Shown here piece after piece: positions 37,295-45,793 of a stretch of DNA of 64,000 nt. Where the stretch lies: contig NTLA01000005.1 in assembly GCA_002457435.1 (NCBI GenBank), positions 1 to 64,000 of the forward strand, written 5' to 3'. The stretch's first letter is position 1, and the number at the start of each line of letters is the position of its first letter. Source of the DNA: Acidimicrobiales bacterium MED-G01. Lineage in GTDB: Bacteria; Actinomycetota; Acidimicrobiia; Acidimicrobiales; Poriferisodalaceae. Under the pieces are notes generated by a model that did not search any database, was not told where the DNA came from, and saw only the letters and a list, made by a program, of their open reading frames with translations. The position numbers and the translations under genes are program-made.

Positions 37295-38713
37295 ATGACT
37301 AAAGCAATCGATTATTCGGAAAAAATTCCCAACAACGTAGATCTCGTCGGCGACAGGCGCCTCCAGCGAGCTCTGGAAAATTGGCAACCTCGATTCGCTA
37401 ATTGGTGGTCTGAAATGGGACCAGCGAACTTTCAGGACAGAGAAATATATTTGCGCACAGCTGTGGATGTCGGACAGCAAGGTTGGGCTCACTTCTCTCA
37501 CGTAACACTGCCTGAATATCGCTGGGGCATATTTCTTTCTGAGCCAGAAATTGATCGGCGAATTGCATTCGGTGAACTTAAAGGGCAGCCGGTCTGGCAT
37601 GAAGTGCCGGGTGAATTCAGAACTGAACTCAGACGATTAATCGTGGTGCAAGGTGATACCGAACCAGCGTCGGTTGAGCAACAGAGATACTTAGGTCAGA
37701 CCGCTCCTTCGCTCTATGACTTGCGGAACCTATTTCAAATTAATGTAGAAGAGGGTCGCCACCTGTGGGCCATGGTGTACCTACTTCATGCCTATTTTGG
37801 TCGTGATGGGCGAGACGAAGCTGATGCGCTCTTAGAGAGAAACTCTGGTGACCCTGACCATCCTCGCATCCTCGGTGCTTTCAACGAGAAGACATCGGAT
37901 TGGTTGTCTTATTTGTTATTCACTTACTTCACCGATCGGGATGGCAAGTATCAGTTAGGGGCTCTCAAAGAGTCGGCCTTCGACCCATTAAGCCGAACTT
38001 GCGATTTCATGTTGAAAGAAGAGGCCCACCATATGTTCGTAGGTGCTTCAGGAATAGGGCGGGTCATCCAACGAACGTGCGATGTCATGAATGAACACAA
38101 CACTGACGATGTCCGGGGCTACGGAGTTGTCGACTTACCGACACTCCAAAAATACATAAATTTTCACTTCTCCGTTTCTCTCGACTTGTTTGGATCTGAA
38201 ACGTCGACGAATGCCGCCAACTATTACTCGGCTGGATTAAAGGGAAGGTTCGCTGAGGATTCCTATAACGATGATCACCTTCTCGTCAACGAACAAGACT
38301 CGATAACGGAAATCGTAGATGGCAAGTGGACTGAAACATCTCGATCCGCAATCACCGTTGTCAACCAGCAACTAAGACGCTCATACATTGATGATTGCGC
38401 GAAAGGGATGCGTCGTTGGAATCGAATCCTCGATGAGAACGGGATCGATCTTCAACTCAAGCTCCCACACGAGGCATTCCACCGGCAAGTTGGAGTGCAC
38501 CAAAACCAATTTGTTGCTCCGGACGGCACAATAACTTCCGAAGTTGAATGGAATGAGTTGTCGCCCAACTTCCTACCAACCGATTCAGACCGGGAGTTCG
38601 TGCTGTCACTAATGCAACCGGTCTATGAAGCTGGCCAAATGGCGAGTTGGATTTCAGCTCCCACAACAGGAATCAACACACGGCCCGTTGACTACGACTA
38701 TGTCCGGCTGTAA
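37295..38713 (+). CDS. boxB: benzoyl-CoA 2,3-epoxidase, oxygenase component
   Basis: A 472-residue di-iron oxygenase of the BoxB type. Iron-ligand helices are visible: NVEEGRH (150-156) and KEEAHH (241-246), carrying the E and E..H ligands. It epoxidises benzoyl-CoA with O2, with electrons normally from BoxA. It directly follows boxC. Length is as expected for BoxB (about 475). Because BoxA is absent here, the electron donor must be encoded elsewhere or be a different reductase. Confidence 0.93.
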   Translation: MTKAIDYSEKIPNNVDLVGDRRLQRALENWQPRFANWWSEMGPANFQDREIYLRTAVDVGQQGWAHFSHVTLPEYRWGIFLSEPEIDRRIAFGELKGQPVWHEVPGEFRTELRRLIVVQGDTEPASVEQQRYLGQTAPSLYDLRNLFQINVEEGRHLWAMVYLLHAYFGRDGRDEADALLERNSGDPDHPRILGAFNEKTSDWLSYLLFTYFTDRDGKYQLGALKESAFDPLSRTCDFMLKEEAHHMFVGASGIGRVIQRTCDVMNEHNTDDVRGYGVVDLPTLQKYINFHFSVSLDLFGSETSTNAANYYSAGLKGRFAEDSYNDDHLLVNEQDSITEIVDGKWTETSRSAITVVNQQLRRSYIDDCAKGMRRWNRILDENGIDLQLKLPHEAFHRQVGVHQNQFVAPDGTITSEVEWNELSPNFLPTDSDREFVLSLMQPVYEAGQMASWISAPTTGINTRPVDYDYVRL

Positions 38714-38716
38714 GCG

Positions 38717-39244
38717 CTATAGCCGCTGGTAGGTCCAATCAAGGGGTCTGTCACCGTCATATGGCATCGATCCGTGGAACTGCCGCTCATCATCGTCAAA
38801 CACCAACGGTATAAAATTTCGATCTCCTTCCCACATCGGAAGGTCAGCTGACGCTCGGGTGTCAGGGTTAGCGTCACACGCTTGTAAGAGCCGTTCGAGT
38901 CGAACCCAAACAAGCGAGCCCTCATCGTTACTAGACAAGAGTTCCCCTTCCCACGCATCCGCAAGAAAAATAAATCCCAACCACTCCTCACGCCTGGGAC
39001 CGAAATTTGACCAACTGATGGTGCCCCTTAAAGAAAGTGAGGTAGCTGTCACACCTGCCTCTTCTACAAGCTCTCGAAGCGCTCCTGCTGCGACTGACTC
39101 ATCTAGCTCTAGCTTTCCCCCAAGACCGTTGAACTTTCCGTAGTGATCATCTTCAGGTCGGGCATCACGATTTATCAGCAGAACGCTATTACTGTCGCGA
39201 TCGAGGAGATAGATCAAGGTTCCAATGATCGGACTAAACACCAT
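38717..39244 (-). CDS. Nudix hydrolase (8-oxo-dGTP diphosphatase-like)
   Basis: A roughly 175-residue Nudix protein. The Nudix box is complete (GGKLELDESVAAGALRELVE..EAGV, with the REL.EE core near residue 58-64). The start is given at the ATG 39244; a TTG at 39253 is an alternative. It resembles MutT/MTH1-like enzymes that cleave oxidised purine nucleotides, but could also act on a nucleotide sugar. It converges on boxB with a three-base gap and is divergent from the alpha/beta hydrolase at 39301. Confidence 0.88.
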   Translation of the reverse strand: MVFSPIIGTLIYLLDRDSNSVLLINRDARPEDDHYGKFNGLGGKLELDESVAAGALRELVEEAGVTATSLSLRGTISWSNFGPRREEWLGFIFLADAWEGELLSSNDEGSLVWVRLERLLQACDANPDTRASADLPMWEGDRNFIPLVFDDDERQFHGSMPYDGDRPLDWTYQRL

Positions 39245-39300
39245 TACTGGCAAAGTAGCGGCAAAAACATGCCGAGTTGGCCAATCAACGATAAAGACTC

Positions 39301-40050
39301 ATGTCTGAAATTCACGAGATATCGGGCCTTCGTTTAGCAGTTCAGACAAACGGAGCGATCGGAAGAGGGCCGACCGTCGTCATGCTGCATGAAGGGTTGG
39401 GGTCAATTACTCAATGGCACGACTTCCCTGATCGCGTCCACGCCGCGACAGGTTTACCAGTTCTTGCATATGACAGAAGCGGATACGGGCGCTCCGAACC
39501 GGGCCCAGCCCGTTACGGACCAGATTTCATGCATCGCGAGGCTTTGGAAATATTGCCCGCTCTTCTTCAATATTTCGAGATAAGCCAGCCAATTCTGCTC
39601 GGCCACAGTGATGGAGGGTCAATTGCATTAATAGCAGCCGCTTCTGACCTTTTGGAGCCACTTGGAGTCATCACTATCGCAGCACATATTTTCGTTGAAC
39701 CAGCTGGCCTCAATGGAGTACGAGCGGCGAAAGAGCGACGCGACCAAATTGTTGAGGGTATGGCACGCCATCATGATCAGCCAGCTGTTGCGTTTGATCG
39801 CTGGTCGAAGATCTGGTTGGATCCAAGTTTCGAGACTTTCGACATCTGTGACAGTCTCGGCGATGTCTCTTGTGCCCTGCTGGTGATGCAAGGTGACCGC
39901 GACGAATACGCAACCGAGGAGATGATCCACGGCATCGTCCAGAGAGTCCCGCAGGCAATTGGTAGGTTCATTTCAGATTGTGGCCATGTAGCGCACAGAG
40001 ATCAGCCGGATCTCCTCATTCAAGAAATCCTTTCGTTTCTCTCAACCTAG
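39301..40050 (+). CDS. alpha/beta hydrolase
   Basis: A 249-residue alpha/beta hydrolase. The oxyanion segment is HEGLGSITQWHDFPD, the nucleophile elbow is GHSDGGS (about residue 101-107), and the late CGHVAHRDQPD supplies the catalytic His. It resembles lactone or meta-cleavage hydrolases, which would fit the aromatic pathway next door, but no specificity can be fixed. It converges with another alpha/beta hydrolase (40068) with 17 bases between the ends. Confidence 0.88.
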   Translation: MSEIHEISGLRLAVQTNGAIGRGPTVVMLHEGLGSITQWHDFPDRVHAATGLPVLAYDRSGYGRSEPGPARYGPDFMHREALEILPALLQYFEISQPILLGHSDGGSIALIAAASDLLEPLGVITIAAHIFVEPAGLNGVRAAKERRDQIVEGMARHHDQPAVAFDRWSKIWLDPSFETFDICDSLGDVSCALLVMQGDRDEYATEEMIHGIVQRVPQAIGRFISDCGHVAHRDQPDLLIQEILSFLST

Positions 40051-40067
40051 GGCACTAAGTCCGCTGG

Positions 40068-40949
40068 TTAAGAGTCCGACAATGCTGCCAAGGCGTCAGC
40101 TGATAGGCGGCTGGGTGCTTCGAGTGGGCCGAAGTGAGTCAAACCCTCGTAGTCAATCGTTCGAGAATTATTTAGGGCTTCTGCTGCTGGTTCTCCAAGA
40201 TTTCCGAAACCATGGTCGCCACTCTTACCGATCACAACTTTTGCTTTGCAGTTGCGGATCTTGTCGTTTGTCGACACTCGTTCACCGTCATAAACCTGAG
40301 CTTCTTCGGAACCTCTGCACCGCAAACGCACCGTGCCGTCTTCCAGATCTTCGAAAAGATTCGAGACGTAGCTGTGCAGCGCATCGGACCTACATGTAGA
40401 AAACGGCGGTCTGCTGGCAAATCTCTCCAGAGCTTCGGCTCGAGAGCCAAAGACCTCGCGCCTTTTTTGGGCTCCCGAGATCAGTGGGTTTTGGCCCGGT
40501 GGGAAAGCTTCACCGGGTCTCCACATAATCGGTTCATAGCCATACATACGCCGTATCAAGCCGGGCCGTGAAGCATCCGCTAACAGAAGGGTTGCTGCGC
40601 CTACGGAATGACCGACACAGTCAAGTTCCCCTGTCTTGATCTGGAGATGGTCGACCACAACTAATAAATCCTCTGCAAGGCTCGTCCACTCATAGTCGCC
40701 ATTAAGAGGTGGAGTGCTCCATCCATGGGACCTCAAATCCGGAGCCCATATTGTGAACTGATCAACAAGACCGCTGACAAATGGGCCATACGTGCGGGCA
40801 TTGAAACCCGTAGCGTGAACGAACAGCGCCGGCGGTCCCTCTCCCCCGAGACAATGGAGTGCTATGCGTCCCCCGCCCGCCGAATCCAACATTTCTGGCT
40901 CAGGAATACTGCCCAGGATTTGTTCATTTTCACTCACCCAATCGACCAT
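40068..40949 (-). CDS. alpha/beta hydrolase
   Basis: An alpha/beta hydrolase of about 293 residues. Features are LFVHATGFNARTYGPF (oxyanion), the elbow GHSVGAAT (Ser nucleophile) and the late GLTHFGPLEAP as the His region. The frame is open to 40991, but that would overlap the divergent Rv2466c-like gene; the ATG at 40949 gives a normal N terminus and is preferred. Function unknown; similar proteins are esterases or lactonases. Confidence 0.85.
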   Translation of the reverse strand: MVDWVSENEQILGSIPEPEMLDSAGGGRIALHCLGGEGPPALFVHATGFNARTYGPFVSGLVDQFTIWAPDLRSHGWSTPPLNGDYEWTSLAEDLLVVVDHLQIKTGELDCVGHSVGAATLLLADASRPGLIRRMYGYEPIMWRPGEAFPPGQNPLISGAQKRREVFGSRAEALERFASRPPFSTCRSDALHSYVSNLFEDLEDGTVRLRCRGSEEAQVYDGERVSTNDKIRNCKAKVVIGKSGDHGFGNLGEPAAEALNNSRTIDYEGLTHFGPLEAPSRLSADALAALSDS

Positions 40950-40968
40950 AGGCGCAGACGTGGTAACC

Positions 40969-41709
40969 ATGTCGGGTATGAGTGAAGACAATTACGACAT
41001 TGAGTTCTTTTGGGATCCTATTTGTCCTTTTGCCTGGGTGACCTCCCGATGGATAGAGAAAGTTGCTACCCAAACTGACTATTCGGTTGATTGGCGATTT
41101 ATCTCGTTACGAATACTCAACAAAGAGAAAAACTACGACACTGACTTTCCAGCAGGCTATGAACAAGGACATACCTCGGGGCTTCGTTTTCTAAGGGCAG
41201 CAGCACAGGTCCGAGAAGAAGAGGGACGAAAGGCCATGTCAGCTCTGTACGCGGCATTTGGTACCCACTATTGGGAACTTGATCAACAACCGGGTTTACG
41301 AAAACAACTGGGCACCGTCGAACACACGGAAAAGTGTCTCGCAACCGCCGGCCTACCGACCAGGCATGCCGTGGCCGTGGAGAATTCTCAGTGGGATGAC
41401 GTAATTGAAAACGAAACTGAACTGGCTCTTTCCCGAACCGGCCGAGACGTAGGAACTCCAATCATCTCGTTTCAACCACCTACCGGCCTGTCTTTTTTTG
41501 GCCCCGTTATTTCAAGAGTGCCGAGTGACGATGAAGCGGTTCCCCTGTGGAACGCGGTTATCGAATTAGCCAGCTTCCCGGGCTTCGCAGAGATGAAGCG
41601 ATCACTCCGCGAACCTCCTCAAATAAACGTTCTAGGAACACTCGAATCAGCTCCGGTTATGGAGGACTGGGAGGCTGGTTCCCGTAAAGCGCACAAACCC
41701 ACTCCGTAA
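40969..41709 (+). CDS. DsbA-family oxidoreductase, homologue of mycothiol-dependent nitroreductase Rv2466c
   Basis: A thioredoxin-fold protein of about 246 residues whose whole length matches M. tuberculosis Rv2466c (WDPICPFAWVTSRW, EDVGTPIISF, FFGPVISRVP, KRSLREPPQ). Rv2466c is mycothiol-dependent and has a CPWC active site; here it reads CPFA, so the nucleophilic Cys19 is kept and the resolving Cys is Ala22. A monothiol mechanism, with mycothiol itself resolving the intermediate, is therefore likely. Start ATG at 40969 or 40978 (both lack a good ribosome site). It is the first gene of a likely operon with the PPOX-like protein and the luciferase-like protein. A mycothione reductase is encoded at 57524. 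Confidence 0.9.
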   Translation: MSGMSEDNYDIEFFWDPICPFAWVTSRWIEKVATQTDYSVDWRFISLRILNKEKNYDTDFPAGYEQGHTSGLRFLRAAAQVREEEGRKAMSALYAAFGTHYWELDQQPGLRKQLGTVEHTEKCLATAGLPTRHAVAVENSQWDDVIENETELALSRTGRDVGTPIISFQPPTGLSFFGPVISRVPSDDEAVPLWNAVIELASFPGFAEMKRSLREPPQINVLGTLESAPVMEDWEAGSRKAHKPTP

Positions 41710-41747
41710 CAAGGAGGCGCTCTTTACTCTCGGCCTAGTCTGTACCT

Positions 41748-42341
41748 ATGACTGAATCTGCCGGCGAACTGTACGGAACCGGGGCGCGAGCCATGCAAGA
41801 CCACTTTGATGCGCGGCGGCTGGCAGACCGGCTCAACGAAGTAACCGTAAGCACATCAATAGATGATCAGACTGCTGCATATCTGGAGCGAGCTAGCTAT
41901 TTCTTCTTGGCGACCGTAGATGGCGACGGTTTTCCTGACGTTTCTTACAAGGGTGGTCGCCCTGGGTTCGTCAAAGTTCTCGATCACCAAACGCTCCGGT
42001 TCCCGTCCTACGACGGAAACGGCATGTACCGATCTTTAGGGAGCATCCAAGAAACCGGTAACGTTGCTTTGCTGTTCATCCGACAGAACGCAAAAGCTAA
42101 CCGAATTCGAATTCACGGCACCGCCAGCATTCTGCTCGACGAAGCGGCACTATCGGGCTTCGAAGGAGCAGAGGCAGTGGTAGAAGTTCAATTGACTAGA
42201 ATTTTTCCCAATTGCCCCCGTTACATCCACGATCTCGAATCCGGGACCATCTCCGAATTCGCTCCAGGCGGCTCAGTTGCACCACCTGAGCCTGACTGGA
42301 AACAGTGGGACACTTTTGCCGACGTCCTACCTAAGAGATAA
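41748..42341 (+). CDS. pyridoxamine 5'-phosphate oxidase-related flavin/F420-binding protein
   Basis: A 197-residue split-barrel protein. SYFFLATVDGDGFPDVSYKGGRPGFVKV (about 47-74) is the typical PPOX-like nucleotide-binding strand set, followed by NVALLFIRQNAKANRIRIHGTA. Such actinobacterial proteins bind FMN or F420 and reduce or oxidise small substrates. It follows the Rv2466c-like gene by 38 bases and precedes a luciferase-like gene by 5, so the three may act together in a redox pathway. Substrate unknown. Confidence 0.88.
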   Translation: MTESAGELYGTGARAMQDHFDARRLADRLNEVTVSTSIDDQTAAYLERASYFFLATVDGDGFPDVSYKGGRPGFVKVLDHQTLRFPSYDGNGMYRSLGSIQETGNVALLFIRQNAKANRIRIHGTASILLDEAALSGFEGAEAVVEVQLTRIFPNCPRYIHDLESGTISEFAPGGSVAPPEPDWKQWDTFADVLPKR

Positions 42342-42346
42342 CGACG

Positions 42347-43360
42347 ATGAAGGTATTCGCCACCCTCCCACAAGCCGACTTAAACGATATTCCCGAAGCA
42401 ACCAAACGCATCGAGGCCGACGGCTACGACGGAATTGTCGCTCTCGAAAACAGACACGATCCTTTCCTACCTCTGGCAGTGGCGGCAGTCCACTCACAAA
42501 AGCTGGAACTAGCAACTGGGGTTGCTATCGCCTTCCCCAGAAGTCCTATGAATGCTGCCAACATCGGATGGGACCTGCAACAAGCAAGCTCTGGCCGTTT
42601 CGAATTGGGCCTGGGAAGCCAGGTTCGTGGCCACAATGAGCGTCGATTTAGCGTCAAGTGGTCGGCTCCTGCTCCACGAATGCGGGAATACGTTGAATCG
42701 ATAAGAGCGATTTGGAACACGTGGTTAACTGGCGAACCTCTGAACTACCAAGGCGAGTTCTACAACTTCACTCTCATGACTCCCAATTTCACCCCCGAAC
42801 CTTTAACGGTTCCTTTACCTAAGATCACGATGGCTGCGGTGGGGCCTGCGATGCTGCGAACAGCGGGCCGCGTCTGTGATGGAGTAAGGCTCCACGCGTT
42901 TTGCACGCGCCCATATCTCGAGGAGAAGGTGATGCCTCAATTACAGAAGGGACTCCAAGAAAATTCGCTGCCTCGTGACCATTTTGAAATAAGCGGCGGA
43001 GGTTTTCTTTGTACCGGACCAGACGATGAATCGGTAGAGAAAATGATGGACTGGGTTAGATATCGAATCGGCTTTTACGGAAGCACCAAAGCATATTGGC
43101 CTGTTCTAGAACAACACGACCTTCTTGATCTAGGCCAAGAACTCAATCACCTATCCAAGAACAACGGCTGGTCCAAAATGGCAGATCTGGTGAGCGACGA
43201 CGTTGTCAGACACTTCGCAGCCGTTGGAAGACACGATGAGATAGCTACCGCTGTCTCTGAGCGGTTCGGCGGTCTCACCGATGCGATAGGCGCAAGCGCA
43301 TCACCTGAAATTCCTGCGGACCTGCCGCCGGACGTCATTCAGGAGATCCAAGCGATCTAG
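42347..43360 (+). CDS. luciferase-like (LLM class) F420-dependent oxidoreductase
   Basis: A 337-residue protein resembling the TIGR03617-type F420-dependent group. GYDGIVALENRHDPFLPLAVAA, LATGVAIAFPRSPMNAANIGWDLQQASSGRFELGLGSQ and REYVESIRAIWNTW are the classical segments. Start ATG at 42347, five bases after the PPOX-like gene stop. It probably uses F420H2; what it reduces is not known. It converges with the beta-lactamase-fold gene (three bases between ends). Confidence 0.9.
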   Translation: MKVFATLPQADLNDIPEATKRIEADGYDGIVALENRHDPFLPLAVAAVHSQKLELATGVAIAFPRSPMNAANIGWDLQQASSGRFELGLGSQVRGHNERRFSVKWSAPAPRMREYVESIRAIWNTWLTGEPLNYQGEFYNFTLMTPNFTPEPLTVPLPKITMAAVGPAMLRTAGRVCDGVRLHAFCTRPYLEEKVMPQLQKGLQENSLPRDHFEISGGGFLCTGPDDESVEKMMDWVRYRIGFYGSTKAYWPVLEQHDLLDLGQELNHLSKNNGWSKMADLVSDDVVRHFAAVGRHDEIATAVSERFGGLTDAIGASASPEIPADLPPDVIQEIQAI

Positions 43361-43363
43361 TTC

Positions 43364-44533
43364 TCAAGGGATCTGGGCCTTTGCTTTATCCAGAGCTGCA
43401 TACGTTGCCGCTATCAGATTAAATGCCCGCGAATCGCCAACTAGGCCAGCTGCCATTCTGTTCATTGAGTAGGAAATGGTTACTCGTTGGTCTAGGTCCA
43501 TCACCCCCATCGAACCTCCCCAACCAAACCAATAAAGAGTTCTCGGACTCGGAGTCAGTGGAACTCGCTCATGATTGATACCGAAGCCCATACCGTAAGG
43601 AACCCCTAGTCCCAGAACCAGGTCACGTTCGAAGGTCTGACGCTGCAGTGCGGCTTCGATGGTTTCGTAACTAACTATCGTGATCCCATCGACCGTCCCG
43701 CCGCACGCTATTGCAGAATGAACGCGGGAAATAGACCGAGCATTTCCGATACCACCCGCAGCAGGTATCTCCGCTTCTCTCCACTCGTCGGTAGCTGTTT
43801 CTGTGCCATTAAGAACACAGCTGCCGAAGGTCTTTGCGGCGACGGAATCAGGTTCAACCTCAACCAGCTCATCAATACTCCGGTCAGGGGGGTCTAACTC
43901 AGCTACACGACTTCCTTCTGAAGTAGGTAAGCCAATGTGAAAATCGGCTCCAAGAGGTTCACTGACTTCTTCCCTGAAAAATCTTCCCAACGTCCGTCCA
44001 TCCACCCGGCGCAGGATTTCGGCCTGAAGAGTACCCTGAGTCAACGCGTGATATCCCGGAGCCGTGCCCGGCTTCCACCATGGTTCCATCTCCGCCAACA
44101 AAGACGCACAAAGCTCATGATCGTATAGCTCGCCAGCCGTAATGATTCTTGGGAACCCCGAACATCCGGTCTGGTGAGTCATGACGTGGCTCACCAGCAC
44201 CTCGTCTTTACCGTTAGCTGCAAACTCTGGCCAATGCTTCGCTACAGGATCAGAGAATTCGATCAAATTGCGATCCGCCAGCATAAGCATGCAGATAGAC
44301 GCCATCGTTTTTGTAGTGGAGTACACGTTAACGATTGTGTTTTCTTGCCAAGGCTCTCCTGCAAGGTTCTTGCTGCCTGCCCACAGATCGACGACAGGCT
44401 GACCATCAACCGTTACCGCAGCACTCGCCCCGAGTTCTTCACCTGCGTCGAAATTGGCCGCAAATGCCTCTCGAACCAACAGAAAATCTTCTTCACAATT
44501 TCCGTTAATCTCGACCATCACTCTCCCGAACAT
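43364..44533 (-). CDS. serine hydrolase of the beta-lactamase/class C (CubicO-type) family
   Basis: A 389-residue beta-lactamase-fold hydrolase. The nucleophile motif STTK is at about residues 72-75 and a YHALTQG motif (where class C enzymes have Y.N) is near 170. There is no signal peptide, so this is an intracellular esterase or peptidase rather than a resistance beta-lactamase. A second, only distantly similar family member is at 59031. Substrate unknown. Confidence 0.87.
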   Translation of the reverse strand: MFGRVMVEINGNCEEDFLLVREAFAANFDAGEELGASAAVTVDGQPVVDLWAGSKNLAGEPWQENTIVNVYSTTKTMASICMLMLADRNLIEFSDPVAKHWPEFAANGKDEVLVSHVMTHQTGCSGFPRIITAGELYDHELCASLLAEMEPWWKPGTAPGYHALTQGTLQAEILRRVDGRTLGRFFREEVSEPLGADFHIGLPTSEGSRVAELDPPDRSIDELVEVEPDSVAAKTFGSCVLNGTETATDEWREAEIPAAGGIGNARSISRVHSAIACGGTVDGITIVSYETIEAALQRQTFERDLVLGLGVPYGMGFGINHERVPLTPSPRTLYWFGWGGSMGVMDLDQRVTISYSMNRMAAGLVGDSRAFNLIAATYAALDKAKAQIP

Positions 44534-44603
44534 CCAACATCTACTTCAAAAGGTACTCCCCTAGATACCCAGACTCTCCGTGCCTAGCCACTTTCATCCT
44601 CTT

Positions 44604-45617
44604 TTAGGTCATGACTCCGCTAACGGCGAACGCTATACCTGCCAGTAGGAGCCACGAAATGAATCCCGCGTTCAGCGGTCCACGCCCCATCGACGCCAGA
44701 CTTCTCAACTTCACTAGGGCTCCTACCCCAACCATCGCCGCCGTCAAAAAGATCTTCCTCATGTCATCTAGCAGTTCAAGGGTCCCTGTCGGCAAAATCT
44801 CAACAGACCGCACCGCTACAGCAAGGATGAAGCCAACTACAAACACGGGGATTGCTTTTACAGCGGCCGATCTCTCGGCATTAACTCGACCTCGAGTTTT
44901 CATACTCACAAATACAAGAATCGGACCTAGGAGCGCGACTCGCCCAAGTTTGACAACAACCGCTGTTTCCAGAGCTTCATCTCCTCGCATGGTTGCCGTC
45001 GCAACCACTTGCGCGACATCATGAATCGCTGAGCCCGCCCACCAACCAAATGTTTCAGGCGCTAGGTCTACAATCGCTCCGATAACCGGGTAGCACGCCA
45101 TCGACAAAGTTCCAAAAAGTGTGACTACTCCAACTGCGTAGGCCACCTCTTCTTCCTCGGCCTTCGTCAACGGCTTTACAGCCGCTATCGCTGAAACACC
45201 ACAAACTGCGTAGCCGACTCCAAGAAGTCGTCCAAAATCTGGCGATAAACCGAACGCTTTACATACGCGGCCAACTCCCCACACAGTCAACGAAACCAGG
45301 ATGACGACCATCAGCGCATCCAGCCAGTCCATGCTCTGACGAAGCTCGGAAATGCTTAACCGAAACCCCAACAAGACCACGCCAACTCTCAACAGGCGTC
45401 GTGACGAAAACGTCAAACCAACCTGAGCGCGCTCTGAACCGAGAGAAATATTTCCGAAGCAAAGTCCGAACAGCAGTGCAATGGCTCCAGCCGACAAATT
45501 AGTGACAGAGTTAATCCACAAAGCCGCTGCGGTGGCGCCAGCAACTAGCGCTAGGCCTGGAGCGCTCTGCTGAAGCCACTGGCGAAAGCTACGGAGTACC
45601 TGAATCAGAGAGTTCAT
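44604..45617 (-). CDS. YeiH/UPF0324 family membrane transporter, putative sulfate exporter
   Basis: A 337-residue polytopic membrane protein with about ten hydrophobic segments and YeiH-family landmarks: LLRVGVVLLGFRLS, GRLLGVGYAVCGVSAIAAV, and GWWAGSAIHDVAQVVATA. YeiH proteins are assigned as putative sulfate exporters, not proved in detail. It is the only clear transporter gene in the window. In its upstream region (45618-45793) are two small inverted repeats, TTCCG...CGGAA (45623-45637) and GCAGA-TTTT-TCTGC (45664-45677), which may be regulatory; otherwise I see nothing there. Confidence 0.85.
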   Translation of the reverse strand: MNSLIQVLRSFRQWLQQSAPGLALVAGATAAALWINSVTNLSAGAIALLFGLCFGNISLGSERAQVGLTFSSRRLLRVGVVLLGFRLSISELRQSMDWLDALMVVILVSLTVWGVGRVCKAFGLSPDFGRLLGVGYAVCGVSAIAAVKPLTKAEEEEVAYAVGVVTLFGTLSMACYPVIGAIVDLAPETFGWWAGSAIHDVAQVVATATMRGDEALETAVVVKLGRVALLGPILVFVSMKTRGRVNAERSAAVKAIPVFVVGFILAVAVRSVEILPTGTLELLDDMRKIFLTAAMVGVGALVKLRSLASMGRGPLNAGFISWLLLAGIAFAVSGVMT

Positions 45618-45793
45618 ACAACTTCCGCAATTCGGAACGACAGGCCCTTCCTATCAAAACTTGGCAGATTTTTCTGCGACAACCTCCCGATTATTGACGC
45701 CAATCATGATTATTCGCTATCTCAAAAGCCCGCAGTGAAATATGTTCGTGAGGGTTCTAGAACAGTTCGACTCAGCGCTGTACGGTCAAAGCA

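Noticed and set aside
37109-37600. 163-codon open frame on the minus strand
   Set aside because: Antisense to the boxC-boxB junction, both clear genes.
45618-45793. Possible tRNA (a GTTCGACTC stretch like a T-loop)
   Set aside because: No matching acceptor, D and anticodon stems could be found around it.
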